Shown: positions 30,601-42,447 of the stretch, piece by piece
How positions within the stretch are numbered: position 1 is the first letter of the stretch
Layout of the letters: each line of letters begins with the position of its first letter
The notes under the pieces: model-generated
Told to the model about the DNA's origin: nothing
The model's input: the letters and a program-made list of their open reading frames with translations, nothing else
The model's database searches: none
Assembly: GCA_000317655.1 (NCBI GenBank)
Contig: CP003940.1
Location: 682,001-746,000, forward strand
Origin: Cyanobacterium stanieri PCC 7202
GTDB lineage: Bacteria; Cyanobacteriota; Cyanobacteriia; Cyanobacteriales; Cyanobacteriaceae
Length of the DNA: 64,000 nt
Direction of reading: 5' to 3'
Program-made: the position numbers and the translations under genes

Positions 30601-31471
30601 CTTTTTCAACAGTTTTACCGATTAATTTCGCTAAATCAGCATCAATGGCTTGATTGCGTTGGGCAATGACTTCGTTAGTGATGGGGTGAACCACATCATC
30701 GGCTAAGACACGACCTAAAAGACGATCTCCTAAAGGAATTAAGGTGCGATCGCCATCTTTCATGGGTTCAATCCATACCCCTTTGGTGGTACCGCAATCG
30801 GTTTCACGGATAATCACATCCTGAGATACATCCACTAAACGACGGGTAAGATAACCTGAGTCGGCGGTACGTAACGCTGTATCTACCAGACCTTTTCTGG
30901 CACCGTAAGATGAAATAATATATTCTGTTACCGTCAAACCCTCACGGAAATTGGTTTTAATGGGTAAGTCGATGATTTCCCCTTGAGGATCTGCCATCAA
31001 ACCCCGCATACCCACTAACTGACGAACTTGGCTGATGTTACCCCTCGCCCCAGAAAACGCCATCATATACACAGAGTTGAGGGGATCTGATTGACGGAAA
31101 TTGCGTACCACTTCATCCTTGAGGGATTCGGAGGTATCATTCCAAGTATCAATTACCTTCTGGAAACGTTCTACCTCAGTAATTTCCCCATTGGCATAAC
31201 GGTTCATAGTGGTTCTGATGGTGCTTTCTGCCTCCGCCAACATATTTTTTTTGGCTTCAGGTACCTTCAAATCTTCCACACTGATGGATACCGCCGCTTG
31301 GGTAGCATAGTGGAAACCCATGGTTTTGAGGCGATCGCACACTGCCGCACAACGGGCAGAGCCGTATTCCGTAAAAGTTTTGGCAATCAGTTTTTTTAAA
31401 GCCCCTTTATCAATAATTCTGTTATAGAAAACTTGGGGTTTTTTGCTTTGTTCTTTATTTTGAGACATCAT
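27611..31471 (-). CDS. rpoC2: RNA polymerase subunit beta' C-terminal part (RpoC2)
   Basis: A 1286-residue beta'2 subunit. In cyanobacteria the bacterial beta' is split into RpoC1 (N-terminal, active-site NADFDGD) and RpoC2. This protein begins near the trigger-loop region: [22 protein letters not shown] and [23 protein letters not shown] are plain. The long middle repeats of barrel-sandwich type (about 380-950) are the cyanobacterial insertion SI3. The end contains [19 protein letters not shown] and the C-terminal acidic tail. It follows rpoB by 124 bases; rpoC1, usually between them in cyanobacteria, is absent. Confidence 0.98.
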   Translation of the reverse strand: MMSQNKEQSKKPQVFYNRIIDKGALKKLIAKTFTEYGSARCAAVCDRLKTMGFHYATQAAVSISVEDLKVPEAKKNMLAEAESTIRTTMNRYANGEITEVERFQKVIDTWNDTSESLKDEVVRNFRQSDPLNSVYMMAFSGARGNISQVRQLVGMRGLMADPQGEIIDLPIKTNFREGLTVTEYIISSYGARKGLVDTALRTADSGYLTRRLVDVSQDVIIRETDCGTTKGVWIEPMKDGDRTLIPLGDRLLGRVLADDVVHPITNEVIAQRNQAIDADLAKLIGKTVEKVKVRSPLTCETARSVCQKCYGWSLAHGEWVNMGEAIGIIAAQSIGEPGTQLTMRTFHTGGVFTGEVAQRITSPVAGKVKFDKKLKVRENRTRHGDQKLLVEVNGNIIVGDKKVPVPVNSLLAIREGDEVIKDQLLAEVMPQKTRSTERVTKDVASDLAGEVIFQDVDPLTTTDRQGNNTITASRNGLIWVLSGQVYNLPPNAEPVVKNGEKIKQGSVLAETKLKTKSGGVCRFEEGSREIEIITASVSLDQADIFLEHHGNQQQYVIHTPRGDRFALKVSPGTKVQNNQIVAELIDDTFTTETGGIMRYAGLETGRGNKKQGYEVTTEGTLIWIPEESHEINKDISLLMVEDGQYVEAGTEVVKDVFCQSSGIVEVIQKNDILREIIIKPGKLYMDLDPEQMATMEDGTILSPGTELMAGVTVEDECITEFVDTNEGVGLLLRPMKQYEVVNTTQSPSQESLNSAGGKINLRPVLRTFFKDGERVKSVEGVQLVTTQLVLETTEGMSADIELIEDENQTDCFRLQIVVLESVMLRRELETEPNIITTVTVTDGQEIMPGDVVATTQILCQENGIIRGIREGVEAIRRILVVRENDIMEIEAEGKLLKQEGDFVTQGELLAEGVKAPDSGYVMTTEGNTISLRHARPYRVSTGAILHIEQGDLVQRGDNLVLLVFERAKTGDIVQGLPRIEELLEARKPKEPAILARRPGVCQVEYKDDEAIDVKVIEDDGTISEYSLSPNQNIIVGDNQRVNTGDPLSDGLVSPHELLEVFYDYYKEHMGAYDAALGAMQKAQLFLVNQIQGVYQSQGIDISDKHIEVIVRQMTSKVHIDDGGDSIRLPGELVELRDIEKDNETLSLTGGAPIEYTPKLMGITKSSLNTDSFISAASFQETTRVLTEAAIEGKSDWLRGLKENVIIGRLIPAGTGFNAYDENLDWEDTEVGAGNSDYIGDVSAEYEEQNYILPDSEDAIIDDQIARVLSPEDATINDDLIDDNYQS

Positions 31472-31595
31472 CTTTAAATTAGTTGGTAATGGGTATGGGC
31501 TATGATTTACCGTTGACGGGATAGGAAGGGGAAATGGTTAAGATTTTCATGAATAATAACCCTTTTCCCCAAAAATTAGTTAGCTATCAAAGTAT

Positions 31596-34500
31596 TTAAT
31601 ATTCGTCATCCTCTTGACCAAGACTAGCTAAATTTTCATAGGTAGGACGTTTAGGCGCCCGTTGGGTAGTATCCATCAAGTCAATTTCTACGTGTTCACT
31701 ACCATCAATTACCTTATGAACCGAGACATCCAAACCGAGGGATTGTAACTCACGGAGTAGTACCTTAAAGGACTCAGGAGTTCCGGGGTGAGGAATAGAC
31801 TTACCTTTGACGATGGCATTTAGCGCCTCATTACGTCCCTGCATATCATCGGATTTCACCGTTAACAACTCTTGGAGAGTATAAGCTGCCCCATAGGCTT
31901 CCAATGCCCATACTTCCATCTCCCCAAATCTTTGCCCACCATGTTGAGCTTTTCCGCCCAAAGGTTGCTGAGTAACAAGGGAGTAAGGACCAGTAGAACG
32001 GGCGTGAATCTTGTGCTGGACAAGGTGAACCAGTTTTAACATATAGGCTTTACCAATGGTCACAGGGTTATCAAAAGGTTCCCCTGTACGTCCGTCATAT
32101 ACCTGAATTTTACCGGGGTGATTCTCATTAAATACCCAATCTTTACCCGGTTTTTTCGCCGCATCACGGAGTAAGCCGTTAACAGTGTTACGGGAAGCCT
32201 CTTCCCCATACATCTCATCAAAGGGAGTCATCTTGAAGCGGTAGCCGAGGTGTTCCCCTGCCCAACCTAAAAGACATTCAAACACCTGACCCACGTTCAT
32301 CCGAGAAGGTACACCGAGGGGGTTTAATACGATGTCCACGGGGGTTCCATCAGGTAAGTAGGGCATATCTTCCCGAGGGAGAATACGGGATACAATCCCT
32401 TTGTTACCATGGCGCCCTGCCATTTTATCACCCACTTGGATTTTACGTTTTTCAGCGATATATACCCGCACAATCATGTTGGTGTTGGGGGGTAACTCGT
32501 CTCCTTGTTCCCGAGTAAATACCCGCACATAGACCACTCTTCCCCTTTCACCGTTGGGTAAACGCAGGGAATTATCTCTTACATCTCTGGCTTTTTCTCC
32601 GAAAATAGCCCGTAAAAGTTTTTCTTCGGGGGGTTGATCGGATTCTCCTTTGGGGGTAACTTTACCTACTAAAATATCCCCCGCTTCTACCCAAGCACCC
32701 ACACGAATAATACCGTTTTCATCGAGGTTGAGAAGGGCATCTTCCCCTACATTAGGAATTTCTCGGGTGATTTCTTCTGGCCCTAATTTGGTTTGACGGG
32801 ATTCGATGTCGTGTTTTTCTACGTGGATGGTGGTGTAAACGTCCTCTTGGACTAATCTTTCACTGATCAAGATAGCATCCTCGTAGTTATAACCTTCCCA
32901 AGGCATATAAGCTACGGTGATATTTTGACCGAGGGCGAGTTCTCCCCCTTCGGTGGCAGAGCCATCGGCTAATACTTGTCCGGGAACCACTTCCTCTCCT
33001 TCGTCCACTAAGGGGCGCTGGTTGAGACAGGTATCTTGGTTAGAACGTTCGTATTTTTGAAGGTTATAAACAATTTCGATCCCTTCTTTGGTTACCAATT
33101 TGATGGTTTTGGAATCCACATAGCTAATGGTACCGTGATCCCTTGCCACAATTACCATCCCTGAATCCCGGGCGGCTTGTCCTTCTAACCCTGTACCCAC
33201 TAAGGGGCGCTCGGATCTGAGCAGGGGAACTGCTTGACGTTGCATGTTGGAACCCATCAAAGCACGGTTAGCGTCATCGTGTTCGAGGAAGGGAATCATG
33301 GATGTAGCCACGGAAACGATCTGCACGGGGGATACGGCTACGTAGTCCACCTGATCGGGGCTGGTGGTAGAAAATTCCTGACGGTAACGAATAGGTACAC
33401 TTTCCCCTAAGATATATCCTTCTTCATCGGTGGATAAATCTCCGGGGGCAACTCTTTTATCGTCTTCTTCGTCGGCGGTGAGGTATTCGGGGGCTAAATC
33501 CCAGCGCACCTTGCCGTTTTCTACTTTGTAATAAGGGGTAGCAATAAAGCCATATTCATTGACACGGGCGTAGGTAGCCAAGGAACCGATTAACCCTGCA
33601 TTGGGTCCTTCGGGGGTTTCCACAGGGCAAATACGACCGTAGTGGCTAGGGTGAATATCTCGCACCGCAAACCCTGCCCTGTCACGGCTTAAACCTCCTG
33701 GTCCTAGGGCGGAGATACGACGTTTATGGGTCAATTCCGCTAGGGGGTTGGTTTGATCCATAAATTGGGATAGCTGGGAGGAGCCAAAAAATTCTTTGAT
33801 GGCGGCAGCGAGGGGTTTGGGGTTCACCAAAGCGGTGGGGCTGAGGGTGTTGGGATCGCCCACAGTCATTCTTTCTTTGATGATGCGCTCGAGGCGGGAT
33901 AAACCGACTCTGATTTGGTTTTGTAAGAGTTCTCCTACACTTCTTACTCTACGGTTGCCGAGGTGATCGATGTCATCGGTACTACCGATGTCAAATTCGA
34001 GGTTGATGAGATAATCAACGGTGGAAAGAATGTCGTCAACGGTTAAGACTCTTAGGTTTTCTGGCACTGTTAGGCGCAGTTTTTTGTTCATCTTATAACG
34101 CCCTACTTTGCCCAAGTCGTAACGTTTGGGGTCAAAGAAACGGGTTTCTAAGAGGGCTTGACCACCGCTCACGGTGGGGGGTTCACCGGGTCTTAGTTTG
34201 CGGTATAGTTCCATTAAGGCTTCGTCGGTGCTGGGGTTGCCTTCTTTTTCGAGGGTTTTTTGGTAAAAGTCAGCATGACGGAAGCGATCTAAGATTTCAC
34301 GATCGCTCAAACCCATGGCTTTGAGTAGCACCTGGGCGGAAATTTTACGGGTTTTGTCAATTCTTACCCAGACGATGCCGTTTTTGTCGGTTTCAAATTT
34401 TAACCATGCTCCTCGGTTGGGAATGACGGAGGCGGAGTAGGTTCTTTTGCCGTTTTTGTCTAGTTCTGATTTGAAATATACCCCTGGCGATCGCACGATT

Positions 34501-34859
34501 TGGTTAACGATAACCCTTTCTGCACCGTTAATGAGGAATGTTCCCCTGTCTGTCATCAGGGGTAGTTGTCCGATAAATACTTCTTGTTCTTTAATATCCC
34601 CTGTTTCTTTGTTCATTAAACGGGTGGGAACATAGATCTGAACTTCGTAACTGGCTTCTCTTTTTTTTGCTTCTTCGATGTTATATTTTGGCTCTTTGAG
34701 GCGATATTTTTCACCGATAAACTGTAGTTCTAATTTTCCTGCATAGTCGGTAATGGGGCTAAAACTGTTTAGTTCTTCAATAATGCCATGCTCTAAAAAC
34801 CATTTGTAGCTAGAGCGTTGAATTTCGATTAAATCGGGTAACAGTTCTTGGGTTCTCAT
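31596..34859 (-). CDS. rpoB: RNA polymerase subunit beta (RpoB)
   Basis: A 1087-residue beta subunit. Rifampicin-region sequence [22 protein letters not shown], the [16 protein letters not shown] block, the [11 protein letters not shown] catalytic-region lysine/histidine motif and the C-terminal [24 protein letters not shown] clamp sequence are all present. Length is close to that of other cyanobacterial RpoB (about 1100). Upstream on the same strand lie tatD and rpsT, an order common in cyanobacteria. Confidence 0.98.
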   Translation of the reverse strand: MRTQELLPDLIEIQRSSYKWFLEHGIIEELNSFSPITDYAGKLELQFIGEKYRLKEPKYNIEEAKKREASYEVQIYVPTRLMNKETGDIKEQEVFIGQLPLMTDRGTFLINGAERVIVNQIVRSPGVYFKSELDKNGKRTYSASVIPNRGAWLKFETDKNGIVWVRIDKTRKISAQVLLKAMGLSDREILDRFRHADFYQKTLEKEGNPSTDEALMELYRKLRPGEPPTVSGGQALLETRFFDPKRYDLGKVGRYKMNKKLRLTVPENLRVLTVDDILSTVDYLINLEFDIGSTDDIDHLGNRRVRSVGELLQNQIRVGLSRLERIIKERMTVGDPNTLSPTALVNPKPLAAAIKEFFGSSQLSQFMDQTNPLAELTHKRRISALGPGGLSRDRAGFAVRDIHPSHYGRICPVETPEGPNAGLIGSLATYARVNEYGFIATPYYKVENGKVRWDLAPEYLTADEEDDKRVAPGDLSTDEEGYILGESVPIRYRQEFSTTSPDQVDYVAVSPVQIVSVATSMIPFLEHDDANRALMGSNMQRQAVPLLRSERPLVGTGLEGQAARDSGMVIVARDHGTISYVDSKTIKLVTKEGIEIVYNLQKYERSNQDTCLNQRPLVDEGEEVVPGQVLADGSATEGGELALGQNITVAYMPWEGYNYEDAILISERLVQEDVYTTIHVEKHDIESRQTKLGPEEITREIPNVGEDALLNLDENGIIRVGAWVEAGDILVGKVTPKGESDQPPEEKLLRAIFGEKARDVRDNSLRLPNGERGRVVYVRVFTREQGDELPPNTNMIVRVYIAEKRKIQVGDKMAGRHGNKGIVSRILPREDMPYLPDGTPVDIVLNPLGVPSRMNVGQVFECLLGWAGEHLGYRFKMTPFDEMYGEEASRNTVNGLLRDAAKKPGKDWVFNENHPGKIQVYDGRTGEPFDNPVTIGKAYMLKLVHLVQHKIHARSTGPYSLVTQQPLGGKAQHGGQRFGEMEVWALEAYGAAYTLQELLTVKSDDMQGRNEALNAIVKGKSIPHPGTPESFKVLLRELQSLGLDVSVHKVIDGSEHVEIDLMDTTQRAPKRPTYENLASLGQEDDEY

Positions 34860-35003
34860 AAGTCGGTTTCAGGTTTTTGATTCTGGTATTTCGATGGGGC
34901 AATAAAACAGCGTTTATTCATCATAACGCTTCTTTTGCCTTTTTTTAAGCTGATTCTGGGGTTTTCCCTTTGCCCTTTTTTTCTCCCATGCGGGAAAAAG
35001 AGT

Positions 35004-35780
35004 CTATAGTTTAAACAGTTTGTGGGCGTTGGCGGTGGTGGTAGAGGCGATCGCCTCTAGGGGTTCGTTTCTAAGCTCGGCTAGTTTTTCCGCCACATGG
35101 AGGACGTAGGCAGGTTCATTGCGTTTACCTCGGTAGGGGGTAGGAGCGAGGAAAGGACAGTCGGTTTCCACCAGAAGACGATCAGAGGGTACTATTTTGG
35201 CACTCTCATGGACGCTATGGGCGTTTTTAAAGGTGATTACTCCACTAAAACTTATATACATCCCGAGGTCTAAAAACCACTGAGTTTCTTCTGGGTTTCC
35301 TGTCCAGCAGTGCATTACTCCGTTTACCTTGCCTTTGGTGTCAAAAAACTCTTTGAGTAGTTCAACCATTGCCGTGGCGGCATCTCGACAGTGAATGATC
35401 ACTGGTTTATCGAGTTGGTGGGCAATTTCTAATTGTCGCCAACATACTTCCTTTTGTAGTTCGTTGTTGTCATCCTTATAAAAGTCTAAGCCCATCTCGC
35501 CAATGGCGACCACTTTGGTGTGGGATTGGGCAAAGTTGAGGATTTTTTGAACCGTTGTTTCTCCCTCCCAGCGTCGGGTATCTAGGGGGTGTAAACCCAC
35601 CGCACAATATAATTCTGGAAACTGTAAAGATAATTCCTTAATGGTTTCAAATTCATCGGGATGGACACAGGAATGAACTAATTTGCTGACTCCGTTTTCT
35701 CGCCAACGACTCGAAACCTCTTCTAAATCCCCTTGGTATCGGTCAAAGTTTACATGGACATGGGTATCTACTAATTGCAT
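35004..35780 (-). CDS. tatD: TatD-family metal-dependent DNase
   Basis: A 258-residue TIM-barrel hydrolase of the TatD family, which has 3'-5' exonuclease and related DNase activity. Metal ligands are seen in DTHVHVNF (residues 4-11), the Glu in [23 protein letters not shown] and [10 protein letters not shown]. It lies between rpsT and rpoB on the minus strand, as in many cyanobacteria. A small hairpin follows its stop at about 34975-35000. Confidence 0.93.
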   Translation of the reverse strand: MQLVDTHVHVNFDRYQGDLEEVSSRWRENGVSKLVHSCVHPDEFETIKELSLQFPELYCAVGLHPLDTRRWEGETTVQKILNFAQSHTKVVAIGEMGLDFYKDDNNELQKEVCWRQLEIAHQLDKPVIIHCRDAATAMVELLKEFFDTKGKVNGVMHCWTGNPEETQWFLDLGMYISFSGVITFKNAHSVHESAKIVPSDRLLVETDCPFLAPTPYRGKRNEPAYVLHVAEKLAELRNEPLEAIASTTTANAHKLFKL

Positions 35781-35917
35781 AACCTTGTTTATCTACTTCA
35801 GGGATTAACTAAATCATCTCTATAATTTTACACCACAATATAAGGGCGATCGCACAGGTAGCCGAAAACCACCATCAGACCACCCCTGCAAATTTTGCGG
35901 AAAATGGTGTAATCGAT

Positions 35918-36253
<336 letters not shown>

Positions 36254-36321
36254 TTAGGATTTTTTCCTATATACTCAGACTATCTATTCTAACTGTACAA
36301 GTTATCCCTTGACAAGGGGGT

Positions 36322-36356
36322 AACAATTGACAATTGACAATTGACAATGAACAATA
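36322..36356. repeat. CAATTGA heptamer array upstream of rpsT
   Basis: Tandem heptamers (ACAATTG x3 followed by degenerate ACAATGA copies) lie in the 288-base gap between the divergent rpsT and radC genes. This is the same class of short tandem repeats found around the ggt operon but with a different unit. Confidence 0.6.
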
Positions 36357-36502
36357 ACTTCAAACATCTTTGCGGTAGTGTTATTTTTCAAGAGTAAATG
36401 TAGATGATATGTTAAAAATTAATGCTAAAAGATAAAAAATACTTGATTAAATTATAAGATCAATAGCAAAAATAAATATTTTCAGTTAATCAAATCATTA
36501 TA

Positions 36503-37222
36503 ATGGTTTACCATCTCAGAATAGCAGATTTACCCCTGAGTGAGCGCCCCAGGGAAAGACTAATGGAAAGTGGAGCTAAAAATCTTTCTACGGCGGAATT
36601 AATCGCTATTTTGTTGGGTACGGGACAGGGAAAAGGTAAACTCTCAGCGGTAGGATTGGGGCAATATATCCTCAATCAACTTAGCATAAATCAAAGGGAT
36701 CCCCTTGATGTGTTACGGGATATTTCCCCCGTGGAATTGATGACTATTCCGGGGGTGGGGCCAGCTAAAGCCTCAACTATTTTGGCAGGGGTAGAATTGG
36801 GTAAGAGAACTTTTCAGTTTCGCCCTAATGCAAGGGCAATTATTGATAGTCCACAGGCGGCCGCTTCGGCTTTTAGTCATGAGTTGATGTGGCAATGTCA
36901 AGAACGTTTTGCGGTGTTGTTGTTGGACAGTAAAAATAGCTTGATTGGTACCCATGTAATCACCATTGGTATTGCTAATGAAACCCTCGCCCATCCTCGG
37001 GAGGTGTTTAGAGAAGCAATTCGTCAATCAGCTACAAATATTATTATTGCCCATAATCATCCTTCTGGTAATTTGGAGCCTTCGAGAGAAGATATTTCAT
37101 TGACCAAAAAACTTTTGGATTCATCTAATATTATAGGTATTCCTATTTTAGATCATTTAATTATTGGCAATGGGGATCATTTTAGTATCAGAGAAAATAC
37201 AGAGCTTTGGGATATTGCTTAA
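36503..37222 (+). CDS. radC: RadC-family JAB domain protein
   Basis: A 239-residue RadC protein. An N-terminal helix-hairpin-helix region ([22 protein letters not shown]) is followed by the JAMM metalloprotease-like core with [18 protein letters not shown] (about 182-199), which carries the zinc ligands. Despite the name, a role in DNA repair is doubtful in most bacteria. It is a single gene divergent from rpsT. Confidence 0.93.
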   Translation: MVYHLRIADLPLSERPRERLMESGAKNLSTAELIAILLGTGQGKGKLSAVGLGQYILNQLSINQRDPLDVLRDISPVELMTIPGVGPAKASTILAGVELGKRTFQFRPNARAIIDSPQAAASAFSHELMWQCQERFAVLLLDSKNSLIGTHVITIGIANETLAHPREVFREAIRQSATNIIIAHNHPSGNLEPSREDISLTKKLLDSSNIIGIPILDHLIIGNGDHFSIRENTELWDIA

Positions 37223-37225
37223 TAT

Positions 37226-37450
37226 TAACTTGAGTTCGGGATAACATTTTTAGTCTTTACAAATAAAGGTGTCAGGTGTCGGGTGTTAGGGAGGCAAGGG
37301 GTTTAAACCCCTTGTTAAGAATTTACAAAAACTCTATTACCATTGATTTTCCAATTTTTACTTCCTTGATAGACTAAATATGATCGTACTTTAAACCTAC
37401 AACCTGCAACCAGTCACCTGAAACCTCACTCTAACCAGCAACCAGTCACT
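37226..37450. repeat. Repeat cluster between radC and the MscS gene
   Basis: The gap holds a 19-bp element TAACTTGAGTTCGGGATAA (37226-37244), then a GGTGTCAGG/GGTGTCGGG array (37268-37288), the 33-bp sequence that recurs exactly at 61209-61241 (here 37290-37322, with core AAGGGGTTTAAACCCCTT), and a degenerate CAACCTG/CAACCAG array (37400-37450). It looks like an accumulation site for small dispersed repeats. Confidence 0.7.
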
Positions 37451-37463
37451 GGCAAACCTAACA

Positions 37464-38540
37464 CTATTGATTAATTTGATTAATGTAATGAAGGGCGGTA
37501 GGATAAGCAAATTTTATACCTGCTTCTGCAAAAGCAAATTTTATCGCAAGGTTAACTTCGTGTTGAGTTTTTCGATACATTTTTAGTTCATTATTGCTAT
37601 GGACAAAATAAATGACTTCATAGTTGAGGCTAAAGTCTCCAAAACCAGAAAAGTAAGCAATGTCAAAGGTAATGTTATCTAATGATTCAAGGGCTCTTTC
37701 AATAATTTCTGGAATTTTGGGTAAAAGGCTATTATCGGTTTCATAAATGATGCCCAATTTGATTCTAGCTTGGCGACTTTGCATCCTTTTATAGTTTCTA
37801 AGGCGGGAGTTTGTTAAGTCTGTATTTGCCAATATTAATTCTTCTCCTGTGAGGGCTTTTATTCTGGTAGTTTTGATGCCAATATGTTGCACATATCCTG
37901 TAAAATCGTCTACTGAAACTAGGTCAGATATTTCAAAAGGACGGTCAAATAAAATGGCAAAATAACTAAATAAATCTTGTAATATTCCTTGAGCGGCAAG
38001 GGCGATCGCCACACCACCAATTCCCAAACCAGCAATAATTGCCGCAATATCAAATCCAAGATTACTAATAACAAAAATTCCAGCTAATGTCCAAATTAAA
38101 ACTCGAATTGCAGGAAATAAAGCATTAATATTTTTCTCAATAATAGAATTAGAATAATGATATTTTTTGCTATAAAATTTAACAACTACTCTGGATAGAT
38201 CTACTAAAAACCTTGAGGTGCAAAAAGTAATTGCAATACTAAAGAAAGTTTCAGATAGTCCTAAAATTGTTTCATTAATTTGAAATTCTTTAAAAGTTAA
38301 ATAACAAATAATAAAATAACCAATGGGAATAATATGTTTATTAACAATTTCAATTATTTGATCATCAAGATCCGTTTCTGTTTGACGAGTTATTTTTCTT
38401 AGCTGTCTAAATAGTAAATTTTTGACAATTTTAAGGATAAAATAACTAATCCCTAAAACAATAATTACTACAGCAATATCTGTTAATAAAATTTGTATAT
38501 TAGGAGAGATATTAAAAAACTGCTCCAAAATCGTTTCCAT
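37464..38540 (-). CDS. Small-conductance mechanosensitive channel (MscS family)
   Basis: A 358-residue MscS-like channel. Three to five hydrophobic segments lie in the first 180 residues, ending in the pore-lining helix IIAGLGIGGVAIALAAQGILQDLFSYFAIL with its glycine/alanine pattern. The beta domain follows (FEISDLVSVDDFTGYVQHIGIKTTRIKALTGEELILANTDL), then the cytosolic mixed domain. It would release solutes on hypo-osmotic shock. This fits an organism that also takes up compatible solutes (ggt genes near 46-51 kb). Confidence 0.92.
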   Translation of the reverse strand: METILEQFFNISPNIQILLTDIAVVIIVLGISYFILKIVKNLLFRQLRKITRQTETDLDDQIIEIVNKHIIPIGYFIICYLTFKEFQINETILGLSETFFSIAITFCTSRFLVDLSRVVVKFYSKKYHYSNSIIEKNINALFPAIRVLIWTLAGIFVISNLGFDIAAIIAGLGIGGVAIALAAQGILQDLFSYFAILFDRPFEISDLVSVDDFTGYVQHIGIKTTRIKALTGEELILANTDLTNSRLRNYKRMQSRQARIKLGIIYETDNSLLPKIPEIIERALESLDNITFDIAYFSGFGDFSLNYEVIYFVHSNNELKMYRKTQHEVNLAIKFAFAEAGIKFAYPTALHYINQINQ

Positions 38541-38696
38541 ATAATAATTAGTTATAGATATAAAATAGAAAATCTGGTTACTATTATGAACTCGCTAAAG
38601 ATTTTAAACTCCTTCCCTTCGTATGTCCATTAACTTCAGTAGAGCTATATTAAGATAACATGGGGGTAGTAAAAAAAAGATTGATTAAGTTAAGGT

Positions 38697-40457
38697 ATGT
38701 TTTCTAGGTTTCCCAAGATCATTAATCTAGCTTTGATGGTATTGATGAGTTTAACTTTATTATCAGGGTGTGCTACTGATGAGATAGCAGAGGCGAGGAT
38801 GCCAGAATCTCAGATAACTCAGGCCATATTAAGTGATCCTAAAACATTTAATGCCGTTTTATCTCAGGAGTCTCCTAATATTTTTGGTTTAACCTATGAT
38901 GGATTGGTGGAGGAAAATCCTTTGACTGGGGAAATTGAACCTGCCTTGGCGGAATCTTGGACGTTTTCAGAGGATAATCTTAATATTACTTTCACCCTCA
39001 AGGAAAATTTACGATGGTCTGATGGTGAACCTTTGACGGTGGATGATGTGGTATTCAGTTATAATCAACTCTATTTGAATGAGGAGATTCCTAGTAATGC
39101 TAGGGATAGTTTGAGGGTGGGGGAAAGTCGTGCTTTACCGACGGTGACGAAGTTAAATGACAGGCAGGTTAGGTTTACGATTAATGAACCTTTTGCTCCT
39201 TTTTTGGAAAGCACGGGTTTAGCCATTTTACCTAAACATATTTTAGAGGAAAAAGTGCAACAAAGGGATCGAGATGGTAATCCTTTGTTTCTTTCTTTTT
39301 GGGGGGTGGATACTCCTCCTGATCAGTTAATTGTTAATGGGCGTTATAAGTTAAAGAGTTATTCTACTTCTCAGCGGGTGATTTTTACTCGTAATCCCTA
39401 TTATTGGCAAAAGGATGAGGAGGGTAATTCTTTACCTTATATTGAGGATGTGGTGTGGGAAATTGTGGAGTCTACTGATACTTCTTTATTACAATTTCGC
39501 TCTGGTAGTTTAGACTCTATTGGGGTTTCTCCTGAATATTTTTCTTTGTTGAAACGGGAGGAAGAAAGAGGTGATTTTACTATCCATAATGGTGGTGCTG
39601 CCTATGGTACTACTTTTATGGCTTTTAACCTTAATCAGGGTTCGAGGAATGGTACTCCTTTGGTGACTCCCTATAAATCGAGGTGGTTTAATAATGTGCA
39701 GTTTAGAAGGGCGATCGCCCATAGCATTGATCGTGATAGAATGATCAATAATATATATAGGGGTTTAGGGGAAAAACAAAACTCTCCCATTTCTGTACAA
39801 TCACCCTTTTATGATCCTACTGTGGAAGGTTATGAATATAATCCTGAGTTAGCCAAAGAAATTTTGATCGCTGAAGGGTTTAGATATGATGATAATGGCA
39901 ACCTCTTCGATGCCGAAAATCATCCCGTTAGATTTAGCCTTCTTACCAATGCGGGAAACCGCATCAGAGAATCCCTCGGTTCTCAAATCAAGCAGGATTT
40001 AGAACAAATAGGGGTTATCGTTGATTTTACCCCCATCGCCTTTAATGTACTGGTGGATAGATTGAGTAACTCCCTTGATTGGGAAGCACACATTATCGGT
40101 TTTACGGGGGGAAATGAACCCAATGGGGGCATTAATCTTTGGAATCCTGACGGTAATCTGCATCTTTTTAACCAAAAACCCCAAGCAGGAAGGGAAGACA
40201 TCCAAGGGCGAGTGGTGGCTGACTGGGAGGAAGAAATCGGTAATTTGTATGTGCAAGGTGCGAGGGAATTAGAATTTGAACGTCGTAAGGAAATTTATGC
40301 TCAAACTCAGCAGTTGGCGATGGAATATTTACCCTTGATCTATTTAGTTAATCCCTATTCTTTATCTGCGGTAAGAAATCGCATTGAAGGGGTGGAATAT
40401 TCTCCCCTTGGTGGTGCTTTTTGGAATATTGAAAGGTTAACTATTGCTGATGATTGA
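38697..40457 (+). CDS. Peptide/oligopeptide ABC transporter substrate-binding lipoprotein
   Basis: A 586-residue family 5 extracellular solute-binding protein (OppA/DppA type). The signal peptide has a lipobox LLSGC (Cys25). The mature sequence shows typical family blocks: LAESWTFSEDNLNITFTLKE, WSDGEPLTVDDVVFSYN, NGRYKLKSYSTSQRVIFTRNPYYW, FRRAIAHSIDRDRM and YNPELAKEILIAEGF. It would bind peptides or related ligands in the periplasm. No permease or ATPase genes lie next to it, so its partners are encoded elsewhere. Confidence 0.9.
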   Translation: MFSRFPKIINLALMVLMSLTLLSGCATDEIAEARMPESQITQAILSDPKTFNAVLSQESPNIFGLTYDGLVEENPLTGEIEPALAESWTFSEDNLNITFTLKENLRWSDGEPLTVDDVVFSYNQLYLNEEIPSNARDSLRVGESRALPTVTKLNDRQVRFTINEPFAPFLESTGLAILPKHILEEKVQQRDRDGNPLFLSFWGVDTPPDQLIVNGRYKLKSYSTSQRVIFTRNPYYWQKDEEGNSLPYIEDVVWEIVESTDTSLLQFRSGSLDSIGVSPEYFSLLKREEERGDFTIHNGGAAYGTTFMAFNLNQGSRNGTPLVTPYKSRWFNNVQFRRAIAHSIDRDRMINNIYRGLGEKQNSPISVQSPFYDPTVEGYEYNPELAKEILIAEGFRYDDNGNLFDAENHPVRFSLLTNAGNRIRESLGSQIKQDLEQIGVIVDFTPIAFNVLVDRLSNSLDWEAHIIGFTGGNEPNGGINLWNPDGNLHLFNQKPQAGREDIQGRVVADWEEEIGNLYVQGARELEFERRKEIYAQTQQLAMEYLPLIYLVNPYSLSAVRNRIEGVEYSPLGGAFWNIERLTIADD

Positions 40458-40686
40458 ATCAGCAATATTTTGTTTCTAAATCCTCCTGAATTGCGGGGTT
40501 TAGCTCATAAATAATTATCCGAATTTTGCTGGGATTGTATGAAGAAATGCAACAAATTAAGAATAAATGTCACGAAAATATTTTTTTGAAACAACTTTCA
40601 TGAATAATAAAAAATGGCTAATTTATCAGATAGTGAGTGTATGATGAGGTACTCGCTTTGATAAAAATATAAAGGAGCTTGAGCTT

Positions 40687-40860
40687 ATGAATATGATGAA
40701 AGTTTTTTCTTTATTTAAACGTGAAAATAAAGAGCCTTCTATGGGTACTAATAACAAGGAAAAGGATAGCAATAGCCTTAAAAATCAGGAATCTTCTCGC
40801 TCTACATTCTTATCAAAAATTGCTGAAAACTTTAAAGATAATATTCTTGATTTGCGTTAA
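40687..40860 (+). CDS. Small hypothetical protein, 57 residues
   Basis: A short frame with an AAAGGAG ribosome site 9 bases before the ATG and a strong hairpin-U terminator downstream, so it looks like a real monocistronic gene. The product is polar and highly charged: a short amphipathic start MNMMKVFSLFKRENK, a Ser/Asn/Lys-rich middle, and an end FLSKIAENFKDNILDLR that could form a helix. There are no cysteines and no membrane segment. I do not recognise the family. It lies upstream of, and convergent with, pntB. Confidence 0.6.
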   Translation: MNMMKVFSLFKRENKEPSMGTNNKEKDSNSLKNQESSRSTFLSKIAENFKDNILDLR

Positions 40861-40892
40861 TCGAATTTAATAAAAAATAATGGTGTGTTAAA

Positions 40893-40936
40893 TAAATCCC
40901 CTACTCCCCAATCGGGGATGAAGGGGAGTTTTTTTT
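40893..40936 (+). terminator. Rho-independent terminator after the small ORF
   Basis: Stem-loop with G/C-rich arms (CCCCTACTCCCC-AATC-GGGGATGAAGGGG) followed by a run of eight Ts at 40929-40936. It ends the small gene at 40687-40860 and abuts the stop codon of the convergent pntB gene. Confidence 0.75.
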
Positions 40937-42365
40937 ATGCAGACACTAAAGCTTTTCCTTTTTTAGCAGTTTTTTCCCGTAGGGCTACCAACAGAGAATC
41001 AACGTTAATTTTGGCATCACCAAAGAGCATTCTGGTATTTTCCTTGTAGAATAAGGGATTATCTACCCCTGCATAGCCTGTGGCTAAACTACGTTTCATA
41101 ACTACGCAATTTTGAGCTTTCCATACTTCTAATACGGGCATACCTGCGATCGCACTTTGGGGGTCTTCCAATGCGCTAGGATTAACAGTATCATTAGCCC
41201 CAATCACTAATACCAAATCAGTTTCGGGGAAATCCTCGTTAATTTCATCCATTTCCAAAACGATGTCATAGGGTAAATTTGCCTCCGCTAATAATACATT
41301 CATGTGACCAGGTAAACGCCCTGCCACGGGATGAATCCCAAAACGCACGTTTACCTTACGACTTTTCAAAATCTTGGTAATTTCCGAAACCCCATGCTGG
41401 GCTTGGGCGACTGCCATACCATAACCGGGGGTGATAATAACGCTTTTGGCTTCTACTAACATATCCGCCACCTCATCGATGTTGGTAGCTACCGCTTCCC
41501 CTACCTCTTGTTTTTCACCAGAAGTAGTGTTGTTGTTGCTACCTTCCCCAAAACCACCGAGAATCACACTAATAAACGAGCGATTCATGGCTTTACACAT
41601 AATGTAACTGAGGATGGCGCCACTACTACCCACCAAAGCCCCTGTGATAATTAACAAGTCATTATTGAGCATAAAACCTGCGGCGGCGGCTGCCCATCCA
41701 GAATAACTGTTGAGCATGGAAATAACTACGGGCATATCTGCACCCCCAATTCCTGCCACAAGGTGAATACCCAATAAACAAGCAATACTTGTCATGATGA
41801 GGAGGGGTTGTAATCCTGTTTCTGTATTCAGGAAGTTATAACCAAGATACACAGTGGCGCCCAACATCCCAAGGTTGAGAAAGTGTCGGGCTGGTAACAT
41901 AAGGGGTTTTGAACTAATGATGGCGCGTAATTTCCCAAAGGCAATAATTGAGCCTGTGAAGGTGACGGCGCCGATAAATACCCCTACATAAATTTCGATT
42001 TGATGGATAAATTCTTCGGCAGGGAGTAACCCTGTTTCGGGTTGTAGATAGTTGCCGATACCTACCAATACGGCGGCTAAACCCACGAAACTATGAAGGA
42101 TTGCCACTAATTCAGGCATGGATGTCATGGCTACCCGTGAAGCTAATACTGCACCGATGATGACGGCGGGAATAATAGCACCGATTAAAAGGCTATAGTT
42201 GCTTACTTGTTGGCTGAATGCGGTGGCAATAAATGCGATCGCCATTCCTGCTATACCATATATATTACCTTTTCTGGCGGTTTCTTGTTGAGATAATCCT
42301 GCTAGGCTGAGGATAAATAAAGCGCTAGCGCCAATATAGGCAACTGTGATTAAATTCGAGTTCAT
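40935..42365 (-). CDS. pntB: NAD(P) transhydrogenase subunit beta
   Basis: A 476-residue membrane subunit of the proton-translocating transhydrogenase, which makes NADPH from NADH at the expense of the proton gradient. About nine membrane helices fill the first 260 residues, and the C-terminal NADP-binding domain shows [45 protein letters not shown] and [16 protein letters not shown]. pntA lies upstream on the same strand, but an MNT/HEPN pair is lodged between the two genes. Confidence 0.95.
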   Translation of the reverse strand: MNSNLITVAYIGASALFILSLAGLSQQETARKGNIYGIAGMAIAFIATAFSQQVSNYSLLIGAIIPAVIIGAVLASRVAMTSMPELVAILHSFVGLAAVLVGIGNYLQPETGLLPAEEFIHQIEIYVGVFIGAVTFTGSIIAFGKLRAIISSKPLMLPARHFLNLGMLGATVYLGYNFLNTETGLQPLLIMTSIACLLGIHLVAGIGGADMPVVISMLNSYSGWAAAAAGFMLNNDLLIITGALVGSSGAILSYIMCKAMNRSFISVILGGFGEGSNNNTTSGEKQEVGEAVATNIDEVADMLVEAKSVIITPGYGMAVAQAQHGVSEITKILKSRKVNVRFGIHPVAGRLPGHMNVLLAEANLPYDIVLEMDEINEDFPETDLVLVIGANDTVNPSALEDPQSAIAGMPVLEVWKAQNCVVMKRSLATGYAGVDNPLFYKENTRMLFGDAKINVDSLLVALREKTAKKGKALVSA

Positions 42366-42447
42366 ATTTTTACAATGTATTTTGTGTAATAGTAGTTTAT
42401 AGTAATGGCTTTAGCCATTCATTACTCCCTAGTGATAATCAAAATTT

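Noticed and set aside
28462..31399. Frames of 60-130 codons opposite or within rpoC2
   Set aside because: Shadow frames of a conserved gene; no ribosome sites or family features.
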